Source of the DNA: an uncultured Clostridia bacterium
GTDB taxonomy: Bacteria; Bacillota; Clostridia; Peptostreptococcales; Anaerovoracaceae
Assembly (NCBI GenBank): GCA_934255135.1
Contig: CAKQMV010000003.1
Location: forward strand, 105,014-169,013
DNA: 64,000 nt
Reading direction: 5' to 3'
Part shown: positions 1 to 8,026 of the stretch, in pieces
Layout of the letters: each line of letters starts with the position of its first letter
Numbering within the stretch: the first letter of the stretch is position 1
Translations under genes and position numbers: made by a program
The notes under the pieces: model-generated
What the model was told of the DNA's origin: nothing
Databases searched by the model: none
What the model saw: the letters and a program-made list of their open reading frames with translations, nothing else

Positions 1-99
1 CTCTGCGCCATAAACCTTCGCCATCTTCTTTCCTTCTTCAAACATTGCTCTGATTACTGAGCTTCCCTGAAGGAAAGGCTTCATGCTTTCTGCTATCAT
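1..99 (-). CDS. PLP-dependent aminotransferase, class I/II (N-terminal fragment)
   Basis: Only the first 33 codons are inside the window; the gene runs off the left edge. The peptide begins MIAESMKPFLQGSSVIRAMF and continues to KVYGAE, which resembles the N-terminus of the aspartate aminotransferase-like fold-type I enzymes common in Clostridia. I chose the ATG at 99 because GGAGG (108-112) lies 8 bases upstream; the ATG at 114 in the same frame overlaps that ribosome site. A promoter TTGTAT-N17-TAAAAT lies at 187-159. Substrate cannot be judged from this fragment. Confidence 0.6.
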   Translation of the reverse strand, partial: MIAESMKPFLQGSSVIRAMFEEGKKMAKVYGAE

Positions 100-158
100 G
101 TCATTAGCCTCCATAACAAATTTAGTACAATAATCAACGCCCTTATGCGCTTGCTTAT

Positions 159-187
159 ATTTTAACACACCAGTATTTCTTATACAA
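159..187 (-). promoter_or_regulatory. Promoter of the leftward aminotransferase gene
   Basis: TTGTAT (-35, 182-187), 17-base spacer, TAAAAT (-10, 159-164) on the minus strand, about 60 bases before the start at 99. Confidence 0.45.
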
Positions 188-198
188 CAAACTGCACC

Positions 199-227
199 TT
201 GAAATAATCTTCCGAATAACAGATAAT
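199..227 (+). promoter_or_regulatory. Promoter of the DUF1015 gene
   Basis: TTGAAA (199-204), 17-base spacer, GATAAT (222-227), 45 bases before the ATG at 273. Divergent from the aminotransferase promoter. Confidence 0.5.
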
Positions 228-272
228 AGACTTGGTAGATTTTATTTAGAAATAACAGGAGGGCTATTTATT

Positions 273-1583
273 ATGGCAAAATATGATTGGTCAACCTTCG
301 GATTCCACATCCCAGAGATTATGGTTCCTGCCGAGGGTACAGATTATAGTAAGTGGGCAGTTGTTGCATGTGACCAGTTCACATCAGAGCCTGAGTACTG
401 GGAGAAGGTTGAGGAAATTGTTGGAGATGCTCCATCAACTCTCAGACTTATGCTTCCTGAGATCTTCCTTGACAAGCCAGATGAGGCTGAGAAGATTGCT
501 GCAATCAACGCTACAATGGATAAGTATATGGAGGATGGCACACTCAGAAAGCTTGCTCCTGGATGCATGCTTGTTAAGAGAGTAGCTGAGGGAAGACCTA
601 GAATTGGTCTCGTTATCGCTACAGACCTTGAGGCTTATGACTTCAGCGTAGGTTCAACATCACTTACACGTGCAACTGAGGGAACAGTTATCGAGAGAAT
701 CCCACCTCGTCTAAGAATCAGGGAGGGTGCTCCAATCGAGATGCCACACATTCTCATTCTTATCGACGACCCTGAGAAGACAGTTATCGAGCCACTTGTT
801 GATGCTCCACAGACTCCTGTTTATGATACAGACCTCATGCTGGATGGCGGACACATCACTGGTTCATTCATCGAGGAGAAGGATCTTGAGGGTGCTAAGG
901 AAGCACTTTCAGTTCTCTTCGACAAGGCAGTTGAGAAGTACGGCGAGGGCAACGTAATCTTCCAGGCTATGGGCGACGGAAACCACTCACTCGCTACAGC
1001 TAAGACTAATTGGGAGAACATCAAGAAGACTCTTACACCAGAAGAGGCTGAGAATCACCCAGCAAGATACGCACTTTGCGAGATCGAGAACATCCACGAC
1101 AGCGGTATCGTATTCGAGCCAATCCACAGAGTACTCTTCGCTAAGAACGGACAGAGCGGAATGGACATCGTTAACGAGACACTCGAGCTTCTTAACGAGC
1201 AGAACGGCAAGGCATACCTCGCAGCAGCTGACGCCGAGGTACCAGCAGGTGCTTTTGGCATCCCATACATGACTGGTGGCGAGAAGGGTCTCGTAATCGT
1301 AGAGGAGCCTGCTAACAAGCTTGAGGTTGGTGCTCTTCAGAACGCTCTTGACGTAATGGTTAAGGAGAGAAAGACTTGCGATATCGACTACATCCACGGA
1401 CTCAAGGTTGTTGAGAACCTTTCAGCTCAGGATGGTAACGCAGGATTCCTTCTTCCAGCAATGGACAAGTTCATGCTCTTCCCTGCAGTACAGGCAGACG
1501 GCGCACTCCCAAGAAAGACTTTCTCAATGGGAGAGGCTAACGAGAAGAGATACTACATTGAGTCAAGATACATCGGAAAGTAA
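273..1583 (+). CDS. DUF1015 family protein
   Basis: A 436-residue soluble protein with a good ribosome site (AGGAGGG) before the ATG. It matches the DUF1015 family by length and by conserved stretches, including HIPEIMVPAEG near the start, VVACDQFTSEP at about residue 30 and a GDGNHSLATAK block at about residue 237. The biochemical role of DUF1015 is unknown; in many Clostridia it sits with serine biosynthesis genes (serC, serA). Here the divergent neighbour is an aminotransferase, which is compatible with that association but does not prove it. Codon choice is strongly biased (GAG, AAG, CTC/CTT), suggesting good expression. It is monocistronic: a promoter lies in front and a terminator follows. 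Confidence 0.88.
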   Translation: MAKYDWSTFGFHIPEIMVPAEGTDYSKWAVVACDQFTSEPEYWEKVEEIVGDAPSTLRLMLPEIFLDKPDEAEKIAAINATMDKYMEDGTLRKLAPGCMLVKRVAEGRPRIGLVIATDLEAYDFSVGSTSLTRATEGTVIERIPPRLRIREGAPIEMPHILILIDDPEKTVIEPLVDAPQTPVYDTDLMLDGGHITGSFIEEKDLEGAKEALSVLFDKAVEKYGEGNVIFQAMGDGNHSLATAKTNWENIKKTLTPEEAENHPARYALCEIENIHDSGIVFEPIHRVLFAKNGQSGMDIVNETLELLNEQNGKAYLAAADAEVPAGAFGIPYMTGGEKGLVIVEEPANKLEVGALQNALDVMVKERKTCDIDYIHGLKVVENLSAQDGNAGFLLPAMDKFMLFPAVQADGALPRKTFSMGEANEKRYYIESRYIGK

Positions 1584-1620
1584 TCTCTGTGATTTCTTTC
1601 AAACAATCGAATTAAAGACA

Positions 1621-1657
1621 AGCCGGGTTTGCATCAAGGTGCGGCCCGGTTTTTTCA
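1621..1657 (+). terminator. Intrinsic terminator after the DUF1015 gene
   Basis: GCCGGG pairs with CCCGGT around an inner GCA/TGC helix, followed by TTTTTT. Confidence 0.8.
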
Positions 1658-1719
1658 TGCAATACAAAAGGAGTGCTTCTGCACCCCCTTAGCTTCGTCA
1701 ATATCAGCTTAATAGCAAC

Positions 1720-1977
1720 TTAGTTAAGCTTCTTGATGTCGCTTGCCTTAGTTGTTTCAGCTTCCTTCTTCATTCTCTCTGCGCTCTCTGCCTTGATTCT
1801 GTCGAGGTCATCCTTGTTGATCTCACCTCTCTTCCAGGCCATATATGCGAACACTACCTTAGGATCCTCTGGAATCTTAGTGTACTTGTCCTCATCTGCC
1901 TTCTTCTTAATCTTATTGTTGTTAATAAACAGTGCAATAAAAGCGCACAGTATTATAACCGGAATCATTACCTGCAT
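1720..1977 (-). CDS. Small single-pass membrane protein, unknown function
   Basis: An 85-residue protein. The start at 1977 is chosen because GGAG lies 9 bases upstream; a longer upstream extension has no ribosome site. The N-terminus (MQVMIPVIILCAFIALFI) is one hydrophobic membrane segment, followed by NNNKIKKK and a charged, mostly helical cytoplasmic tail rich in Lys, Glu and Asp that ends ASDIKKLN. Type: membrane anchor plus charged tail. I do not recognise a family. It has its own promoter (2048-2020) and is expressed separately from the symporter upstream, which ends in a terminator. Confidence 0.6.
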   Translation of the reverse strand: MQVMIPVIILCAFIALFINNNKIKKKADEDKYTKIPEDPKVVFAYMAWKRGEINKDDLDRIKAESAERMKKEAETTKASDIKKLN

Positions 1978-2019
1978 GTTTTCGTTCTCCTTGCAATTAC
2001 ATTTAGATACATTGCTACA

Positions 2020-2048
2020 ATGATATACATCTTCACATTTATTTTCAA
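2020..2048 (-). promoter_or_regulatory. Promoter of the small membrane protein
   Basis: TTGAAA (2043-2048), 17-base spacer, TATCAT (2020-2025) on the minus strand. Confidence 0.55.
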
Positions 2049-2063
2049 GTGCCAAAACTTTCA

Positions 2064-2091
2064 AAAGAGCCCGCGCGATGCGCGAGCTCCA
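2064..2091 (-). terminator. Intrinsic terminator after the alanine/glycine symporter
   Basis: GAGCTCGCGC pairs with GCGCGGGCTC (one G-U) around a 3-base loop, then TTTT, on the minus strand. Confidence 0.8.
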
Positions 2092-2154
2092 TTAAGTCAT
2101 TTAATTAATTTTCGTCATGTTCCGTGACTTCCCACAAATCACGTCACCATTAAC

Positions 2155-3573
2155 CTACTGCCAGAAATCAGTATCCTTGATTCCGATATCTGATGCCTTG
2201 AAGTGAGGATCCTTGCCTTCCTTACGCTGCTTAACGTAGTCGTTCAGACACTTGCAAGCTGCGCCGCCAAGGATAGCGATTGTTGGAATATTTGTGATAA
2301 CCATGAGTCCCTGTGCCATGTCAGCTGTATCCCATACGAGACCTGCGCTTGAGATAGCTCCGAGGAATACAAGTATAGTAGCAATAACTCTGAATGTAAG
2401 AACCTCTGTTCTTGTAGCGTCTCTCTTAAGAATGAAGTTCAGACAACCCTCAACGTATGAATAGTTACCGATAAGAGTTGTGAACGCAAAGAGTGACATT
2501 GCTACTGCAAGGAATATTGGTCCGAACTCACCAAGAGTAGCCTTCATACATTCCTGAACGTAAGGTGCTCCTGCTGCAGCCTCAGTTGGAGTAACATCAA
2601 GTGCTGTGAGGCACATGAATGCTGTAGCTGTACAGATCAGAAGTGTATCGATGAATACTGAAAGTGTCTGTACAAGACCCTGCTTTACAGGGTGAGATAC
2701 GTCTGCTCTAGCTGCTGCGTTAGGAGCAGAACCCATACCAGCCTCATTAGAGTAGAGACCTCTCTTAAGACCCCACATTACTACTGAACCTGCAAATCCA
2801 CCGAAAATTGACTTGAAGTCAAATGCGCTCTCGAAGATAAGTCCGAACATTGTTCCAAGCTTACCGGCGTTCATAACCATTACGATGATAGCAACTGCGA
2901 TATAGATAACACCCATGAGAGGTACGAGATACTCAGTTACCTTGATAAGCCTCTTAGCACCACCGATTACGATGATTCCAAAGAGTGCAGCAAGCACAAT
3001 TCCGATAATCATTGGAGTGCTACCCTCTTTGTAGAAATCAAATGCCGCAAATGTTGACTGAAGGTTGTATGCTGCGAGCATGTTGTAACCTACAGCGTAT
3101 GTGAAAATGATCAGAATAGCGAAGATAACACCAAGCCATCTCTGACCGAGAGCATCTCTCATGTAGAATGATGGGCCACCATATGATGAACCATCTTCTG
3201 GATCTCTCTTCTTATAAATTTGAGCAAGAGTTGACTCGATAAATGCATTAGCTCCACCGAGAATTGCAGTAATCCACATCCAGAAAATAGCACCAGGACC
3301 GCCTGTGCAGATTGCAGTTGATACTCCGATAATGTTTCCTGTACCTACTCTTGATGCTGTTGAAACCATCAGCGCTCCGAAAGAGGAAATACCGTTTTCA
3401 GTCTTTGGCTTTTCCTTGATTACTCTGAACATCTCAGGGAAGAGTCTGATTTGCATGAAGCCGGTTCTTATTGTGAAATAGATACCTACTGAAATCAGAA
3501 TAAGCGGCAGAATGAATGGCTGGTACAGAATATCATTTATGCTGCACACAAAGCCGTCTAGTGTGTTAACCAT
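2155..3573 (-). CDS. Alanine/glycine:cation symporter (AGCS family)
   Basis: A 472-residue polytopic membrane protein that imports alanine or glycine with Na+ or H+ (family knowledge: AgcS/AlsT/DagA). The start follows AAGGGGG. Visible features are about 10-11 hydrophobic segments, RVGTGNIIGVSTAI at roughly residue 75, GGPGAIFWMWITAILGGA at about residue 91 and GLKRGLYSNEAGMGSAPNAA at about residue 268, all characteristic of the family. Length is normal (430-490). It forms a single-gene unit with promoter TTTACT-N17-TAAACT upstream and a strong terminator downstream. The exact amino acid carried is inferred from family only. Confidence 0.93.
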   Translation of the reverse strand: MVNTLDGFVCSINDILYQPFILPLILISVGIYFTIRTGFMQIRLFPEMFRVIKEKPKTENGISSFGALMVSTASRVGTGNIIGVSTAICTGGPGAIFWMWITAILGGANAFIESTLAQIYKKRDPEDGSSYGGPSFYMRDALGQRWLGVIFAILIIFTYAVGYNMLAAYNLQSTFAAFDFYKEGSTPMIIGIVLAALFGIIVIGGAKRLIKVTEYLVPLMGVIYIAVAIIVMVMNAGKLGTMFGLIFESAFDFKSIFGGFAGSVVMWGLKRGLYSNEAGMGSAPNAAARADVSHPVKQGLVQTLSVFIDTLLICTATAFMCLTALDVTPTEAAAGAPYVQECMKATLGEFGPIFLAVAMSLFAFTTLIGNYSYVEGCLNFILKRDATRTEVLTFRVIATILVFLGAISSAGLVWDTADMAQGLMVITNIPTIAILGGAACKCLNDYVKQRKEGKDPHFKASDIGIKDTDFWQ

Positions 3574-3624
3574 GTTTAGTTTCCCCCTTAGTTATAGAAT
3601 AAAACGAACTTTCAATTTATTCAC

Positions 3625-3653
3625 AGTTTATCAGAGGATTCTTCGTTAGTAAA
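3625..3653 (-). promoter_or_regulatory. Promoter of the AGCS symporter
   Basis: TTTACT (3648-3653), 17-base spacer, TAAACT (3625-3630) on the minus strand. Confidence 0.4.
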
Positions 3654-3674
3654 CACAATTTTTGAATTTTGTAT

Positions 3675-3697
3675 AATTGTATTCATAAAATACAATT
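3675..3697. repeat. Perfect 9-bp inverted repeat, AT-rich
   Basis: AATTGTATT - CATAA - AATACAATT. It lies between the 82-codon reading frame that ends at 3703 and the symporter promoter. There is no U-run on either side, so it is either a weak terminator or an operator about 22 bp upstream of the symporter -35 box. Confidence 0.5.
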
Positions 3698-3702
3698 TCG
3701 TT

Positions 3703-3951
3703 CTAGTATGCAAAGTTGTTGTTTTGCCCGTTTTCAGCCCTTTCGACCACGTTTTTCATATATCTGGTATACGCATCATAAATTTCAGATGACACGCTTT
3801 TTCTTATCTCATTTCTTACTTTATAACATTCTTCAAGCATTGCTTTTCTTGCCATGTCATCAAGTTTCAGAAGAAGGAGTATGCAAAAAACATCGAATAT
3901 CTTACGCGAAATCCCGTCTTTTGCCATTATGATTACCGAGAATCTAGCCAT
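3703..3951 (-). CDS. Hypothetical protein, doubtful
   Basis: An 82-codon frame ending in ...ERAENGQNNNFAY, with a mixed hydrophobic and charged helix-rich composition (LLLLKLDDMARKAMLEECYK). No family is recognised. The only ribosome-site-like sequence (AAAGGA) serves an ATG at about 3966 in another frame that stops after 10 codons. Either the gene is real with a weak start, or it is a frame-disrupted relic. It is listed because it fills an otherwise empty 400-bp gap. Confidence 0.3.
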   Translation of the reverse strand: MARFSVIIMAKDGISRKIFDVFCILLLLKLDDMARKAMLEECYKVRNEIRKSVSSEIYDAYTRYMKNVVERAENGQNNNFAY

Positions 3952-4011
3952 TTTAGTGCTTTCATAAGGTTGTATCCTTTCTGATGTTTTATCTCATGAG
4001 ATATTTTTTCT

Positions 4012-4051
4012 TAAAAGAGCCCCGTCTCGCTTTGTATTCAAGACAGGACTC
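4012..4051 (-). terminator. Intrinsic terminator after aroD
   Basis: GAGTCCTGTCT pairs with AGACGGGGCTC (with G-U pairs), then TTTT, on the minus strand. Confidence 0.75.
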
Positions 4052-4077
4052 AGTGCAAAAGTACTATTATATCTAAA

Positions 4078-4839
4078 TTACATTGCTCCGTGGATAAGCT
4101 CAAGAACCTTCTTAAGGTCGTTTACTTCCATCTGTCCCGGAGCTGAGGCCTTTGCTGCCGCACCGAATGTTAGTGCTGATCCGAAAGTCTCTCCTGCAAG
4201 ACGGCTTACTACGCCATTTCCTGCCATTGACATTGTGATGATTGGTCTGTCAGCATGTTCTGTCGCCATCTCCTCTGTAGCAGTGAGGAGAGTCAGGACA
4301 TCCTTCTTGCTCTGAGGCATAACTGCAATTTTAGGGATATCCGCTCCAAGCTCCTGCATCTTGCACAGTCTTCCAACAATATCATCCTTATCAGGAGTCT
4401 TATCGAAGTCATGGTTTGATGCAACAACCTTTACGCCAGCTTCATGAGCACCATCGATAATCTTCTCAACTACCTCATCGACGGTGAATATCTCGACATC
4501 AACGAGGTCTATAAGGCCAGTCTGAGCAGCCTTGATATTAATCTCTGCATAAGTCTCATCATCGATTGCCTTTTCGCCGCCTTCCTTAGATGTACGGAAT
4601 GTCATAAGGATTGGCATCTCGCCGAGTGTCTCTCTAAGCGCCTTGAGTACGTCTTCCATCTGTGCCCAGTCGAACACACCCTCGAACCAGTCGATTCTCC
4701 ACTCAACCACGTCAGCAGGGAGCTTAGTGATTGCACGCGCCTCTTCAAGAATTGCTTCCTTAGTTTCACCTACGATAGGAACGCAAATCTTAGGCATTCC
4801 TTCGCCTATTACTATATTTCTAACCTTTACAGCATTCAT
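4078..4839 (-). CDS. aroD: 3-dehydroquinate dehydratase, type I
   Basis: A 253-residue enzyme of the shikimate pathway that dehydrates 3-dehydroquinate to 3-dehydroshikimate through a Schiff-base lysine. The sequence shows PKICVPIVGET near the start, EWRIDWFE (residues ~46-53), the histidine loop VVASNHDFDKTP (~138) and IPKIAVMPQSK (~168) with the Schiff-base Lys, then a C-terminal GSALTFGAAAKASAPGQM. Length is typical of type I enzymes. The gene stands alone before a terminator. Just upstream is an internally deleted MFS transporter remnant (4870-5254), possibly once a shikimate/quinate-type permease of the same operon. No other aro gene is in the window. Confidence 0.95.
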   Translation of the reverse strand: MNAVKVRNIVIGEGMPKICVPIVGETKEAILEEARAITKLPADVVEWRIDWFEGVFDWAQMEDVLKALRETLGEMPILMTFRTSKEGGEKAIDDETYAEINIKAAQTGLIDLVDVEIFTVDEVVEKIIDGAHEAGVKVVASNHDFDKTPDKDDIVGRLCKMQELGADIPKIAVMPQSKKDVLTLLTATEEMATEHADRPIITMSMAGNGVVSRLAGETFGSALTFGAAAKASAPGQMEVNDLKKVLELIHGAM

Positions 4840-4869
4840 TTTATCTTTCCTTTCTGATGCCTGTGCAGT

Positions 4870-5254
4870 TTAGTTCTCTGCATTCTCAAGCATCTTAGCA
4901 TAGTTCTTGTTTACGAAGAGTCCGAGGAGAACTCCGATTGCAGTGAGAACGATGCTAATCATCATTACTCCTGAAGCTGACATCTGTGCAGCCGCCTTAT
5001 TATCTGAATCAGGCATTGGCAGTAAGATGATAAGCGCCATCATTACGATGTATATAATACCTACAAGGAAGGGCGATAAGTCTTCCGAGTCCAAGTGCCG
5101 CCGAGATTGCGGTGATTGCCATTACTTCGACATCCCAGCTTGCTGCAAGTGATTCCCTGATCAGCGCCTGTCCAAGGATTAAACAGCCGATACCGTGAAG
5201 GAAATAGTTAATATACAGTACAATCACGCTAGGTAAATATTTCTTGTTAAGCAT
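4870..5254 (-). pseudogene. MFS transporter remnant with internal deletion
   Basis: Two overlapping frames make up the two ends of one major facilitator protein. The 5' part (from 5254) encodes MLNKKYLPSVIVLYINYFLH and on to AALGLGRLIALP, i.e. helix 1 and the beginning of helix 2. After the proline (about 5068) that frame turns into nonsense. The +1 frame then gives LVGIIYIVMMALIILLPMPD and a last helix ending in FVNKNYAKMLENAEN. A whole transporter has about 400 residues and 12 helices; only about 60 + 65 residues remain, so roughly 270 codons were lost at a junction that also shifts the frame. A ribosome-site-like AAGG remains. Likely non-functional. Confidence 0.75.
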
Positions 5255-5381
5255 TATTCTATACCTTATATGCCTTTCTTAGCTATTTGTTTTGTTAATT
5301 AGCAGACTAGTCATCGTATGAAATTCCGAACTTTTCCTTCATATGCTCATTCGTATATTAAGCACCGCGAAGTTAAAACCA

Positions 5382-5421
5382 CAAAAAAGAGAGCCTCATA
5401 TGATTGATATAAAACTCTCTC
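5382..5421 (-). terminator. Intrinsic terminator after the F420-ligase-like gene
   Basis: GAGAG...CTCTC stem with a partly paired AT-rich inner part, then TTTTTT on the minus strand. Confidence 0.7.
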
Positions 5422-5436
5422 AAAATTATTAATCTA

Positions 5437-6639
5437 TTACTTTCCAGTTGTGTAGTTATCGAAGTAACCCTGGATATAAACTACAGGTGTTCCCTTATCT
5501 CCTGATCCTGATGTCAGGTCGCAAAGTGAACCGATAAGGTCTGTAAGTCTTCTTGGCGTTGTACCCTCTGATGCCATGTTTCCTACAAGGCTCTCACCAG
5601 TCTTGTCGTTGATAGCCTGCTCGATAGCACCCTTAAGCTCATCACCTGTGAGGTGTGAGTAATCGTTATCAGCAAGGTACTTAAGCTTAAGCTCGTTAGG
5701 CGTTCCCTCAAGACCCGCAGTGTATGCAGGTGATACTACAGGGTCTGCAAGCTCCCAGATCTTTCCAACTGGATCCTTGAAAGCTCCGTCTCCATAGACC
5801 ATAACCTCAACGTTCTTTCCAGTCTTATCCTTCATGATTGACTGAATCTCATCAACGAGTGGCTGGCAATCTCTTGGGAAGAGCTTAACAGTGTCATCTG
5901 TTGACTTGTTAGTTCCAAGCAGTCCGTACTCCTCGTTGTATCCGCTTCCGTTTACTGACTCGTTAAGAATCTCGTCCATTCCGTAAACGTTAGCACCAAG
6001 CTCCTTAAGCTTGTTTCTTGTTCTGAATCTTGTATGAATATCACAATTGATTACATTGTTAGTATAATCAAGAATTGTCTCTGGCTTATTTGAGAAGATA
6101 ATCTCAGCCTCAGCTCCAGCCTCTCTGATGATCTCGCTGTAGAACTCAACATAGTCAACGCCTGTGAACTGGTGCTTGTTAACACCGAAGAGCTCTCGGT
6201 ACTTCTTCTCATCAAGAACGTCTGCATAAGGGTTGATGCCTGCTTCAACAACCTGATCGATTGTGAGAAGTGCATTTCCTACCTCATCTGATGGGTAGCT
6301 TAGCATTACAACAACCTTCTTAGCGCCCTTCGCCATACCTCTCAGGCAGATAGAAAATCTGTTTCTTGATAGGATAGGCCATACGATTCCGATAGTCTCT
6401 CCACCAAGCTTGTTCTTAACATCCTCTGCAATGTCGTCAACACTGGCATAATTTCCCTGACATCTTGCAACTACAGACTCAGTGATGCTGATAACATCTC
6501 TGTCCATAACCTCAAAACCATCAGTCTCAGCTGCTGCAAGAACACTCTCTACTACCTGCTCTGCAAGATTGTCTCCCTCACGGAAAATCGGACATCTGAT
6601 TCCACGTGATACAGTACCTACACGTCTTTCTGCTTTCAT
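5437..6639 (-). CDS. Coenzyme F420-0:L-glutamate ligase-like protein (CofE/FbiB fold)
   Basis: A 400-residue protein starting after a GGAGG site. The N-terminal half (MKAERRVGTVSRGIRCPIFR, then DVISITESVVARCQGN and GIVWPILSRNRFSICLRG) resembles the CofE-type amide ligase that adds glutamate to F420-0. The C-terminal part (DEIQSIMKDKTGKNVEVMVY and following) completes the ~400-residue form seen as an orphan in many Clostridia. No other F420 gene (cofC, cofD, cofG/H) is in the window, and these bacteria are not known to make F420. The real substrate is probably another carboxylate. It is a single-gene unit. Family membership is fairly sure; function is not. Confidence 0.75.
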   Translation of the reverse strand: MKAERRVGTVSRGIRCPIFREGDNLAEQVVESVLAAAETDGFEVMDRDVISITESVVARCQGNYASVDDIAEDVKNKLGGETIGIVWPILSRNRFSICLRGMAKGAKKVVVMLSYPSDEVGNALLTIDQVVEAGINPYADVLDEKKYRELFGVNKHQFTGVDYVEFYSEIIREAGAEAEIIFSNKPETILDYTNNVINCDIHTRFRTRNKLKELGANVYGMDEILNESVNGSGYNEEYGLLGTNKSTDDTVKLFPRDCQPLVDEIQSIMKDKTGKNVEVMVYGDGAFKDPVGKIWELADPVVSPAYTAGLEGTPNELKLKYLADNDYSHLTGDELKGAIEQAINDKTGESLVGNMASEGTTPRRLTDLIGSLCDLTSGSGDKGTPVVYIQGYFDNYTTGK

Positions 6640-6854
6640 TCTAAGCCTCCGTTTATTTATACAAATATTGATTGTCTATTAATAAATGCCATTCTTAGCA
6701 CTATCATCAAATTTATACATAAAATGTGCAAAATCATCATTTTAGCGAATGAACATAACATAACAAATTAAGTATACAGCAAACATTTACCCATTGTAAA
6801 CGAAAAATTTCAAAACAAATGCCACTTTTTGCACCACTTTTTTCCTTTAGAACA

Positions 6855-6878
6855 ACAAAAAACCCCGTAGCCACGGGG
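6855..6878 (-). terminator. Terminator after tRNA-Ser
   Basis: CCCCGT-GGCT-ACGGGG followed by TTTTTT on the minus strand, 8 bases after the tRNA CCA end. Confidence 0.85.
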
Positions 6879-6885
6879 GTTTTGT

Positions 6886-6977
6886 TGGCGGAGAGAGGGG
6901 GATTTGAACCCCCGCGCCGGAGTTACCGACCTACTGGTATTCGAAGCCAGACCCTTCAGCCACTTGGGTACCTCTCC
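6886..6977 (-). tRNA. tRNA-Ser (CGA)
   Basis: A 92-nt cloverleaf with acceptor GGAGAGG/TCTCTCC, D-stem CCC/GGG, anticodon loop TTCGAAT (anticodon CGA, Ser UCG), a long class-II variable arm (GTCGG-TAACT-CCGGC), T-arm GGGGG-TTCAAAT-CCCCC, discriminator G and encoded CCA (6886-6888). The anticodon stem CTGGC/ACCAG has a C-A mismatch at its loop-closing pair (positions 31-39). It lies downstream of the lipid kinase gene, which has no terminator of its own, and may be co-transcribed with the long ftsE operon. Confidence 0.93.
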
Positions 6978-7072
6978 ATATCAAATTGTATCAGCAACCG
7001 TGATTATACCATAATCACGTATATTCGGGCAAACAGATTTGCTGCTTGCCCGGGCTATCATCTAACAGATAT

Positions 7073-8026
7073 CTATGCTTCCTCTATCTTCAGTACTCTT
7101 ATCGCCTTCTCAAGCATCTCAACCTCGATACCTCGAGTCTTAAACTCTTCACCATCCGCAACAAATCTCATCTCACCATTGTTAGGCTCGACTCTGACTT
7201 TCTTTGCTCTTGTATAAACAGCTATATCATCGATATTCTTAATCTGAAACAGCTTACCCTTCATATACTTCGGGATAAGACTTGGAAGTCTTCTTCTCGG
7301 AAGATCCCTGATAACAAGCACCTCAGCTAGACCATCAGCAATGTCTGCATTCGGACAGCTCTCGAAACCGCCACCGCAGAATCCACCATTGGCTACAGTT
7401 GAAAGCAACAGCGGTCCATCGTAGATTTCCTTATCGTCGGCAAATACCTTAAGGTTCTCGCCCCTTTTGCCAATGAAATTCACAGCGACAGCAAGAACGT
7501 ATGAAAGTGTTCCCGAAACTCCAGGGAGCATCTTAAGTTCATGAGCCTTGATCGCAGTGTTGCCATCGAATCCGATGTTGATTCCATTTACAACGATTCT
7601 CGAATCAGCACCTGATTCAGTCTCATAAGTCATTCTCATGACATCCATATCCATCGGAACACCCTTCAGCAGTTTCTCGAAATCTCTATAAGTCGGTGCT
7701 GCATCATTTCCGCCAAGTGCACGTATAAAGTCATTGCCACTGCCACAAGGATACACTCCAAGAATAGCGTTGTCATTGCCATACACCCCGCCTGCAACCT
7801 CCTGAATTGTTCCATCGCCACCACACGCTACGATAACGATATCCTCAGGCGCCGCATCCTTGGCGATTGCATCAGCAAGCACAGAGGCGTCAAGCTGTCC
7901 CTCTGTGAAATAATATTTTATATCATCTCTACCCTCGTCAATCAGCTTCTTAAGCCCCGCGACAACATCGCTGTCATCGTGTTGGCCCTGACCTGACGCG
8001 GGATTAACTATAAACGCAAACTTCAT
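7073..8026 (-). CDS. Diacylglycerol kinase-family lipid kinase (YegS/BmrU/DgkB type)
   Basis: A 317-residue cytosolic or membrane-associated kinase that phosphorylates a diacylglycerol-like lipid. The start MKFAFIVNPASGQGQ is preceded by AGGAGG. The nucleotide-binding motif GGDGTIQEVAGG (~69-80) and YPCGSGNDFIRALG (~92) are intact, and the C-terminal all-beta half (GFCGGGFESCPNADIADG) is present. It overlaps the upstream phosphoesterase gene by 4 bases, so translation is coupled. Family members recycle diacylglycerol to phosphatidic acid for phospholipid synthesis. The exact lipid is not shown by sequence. Confidence 0.9.
   Translation of the reverse strand: MKFAFIVNPASGQGQHDDSDVVAGLKKLIDEGRDDIKYYFTEGQLDASVLADAIAKDAAPEDIVIVACGGDGTIQEVAGGVYGNDNAILGVYPCGSGNDFIRALGGNDAAPTYRDFEKLLKGVPMDMDVMRMTYETESGADSRIVVNGINIGFDGNTAIKAHELKMLPGVSGTLSYVLAVAVNFIGKRGENLKVFADDKEIYDGPLLLSTVANGGFCGGGFESCPNADIADGLAEVLVIRDLPRRRLPSLIPKYMKGKLFQIKNIDDIAVYTRAKKVRVEPNNGEMRFVADGEEFKTRGIEVEMLEKAIRVLKIEEA

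Noticed and set aside
6650..6780. Promoter for the F420-ligase-like gene
   Set aside because: Several TTGnnn and TATAAA-like boxes exist in this AT-rich stretch, but none has good spacing, so no call is made.
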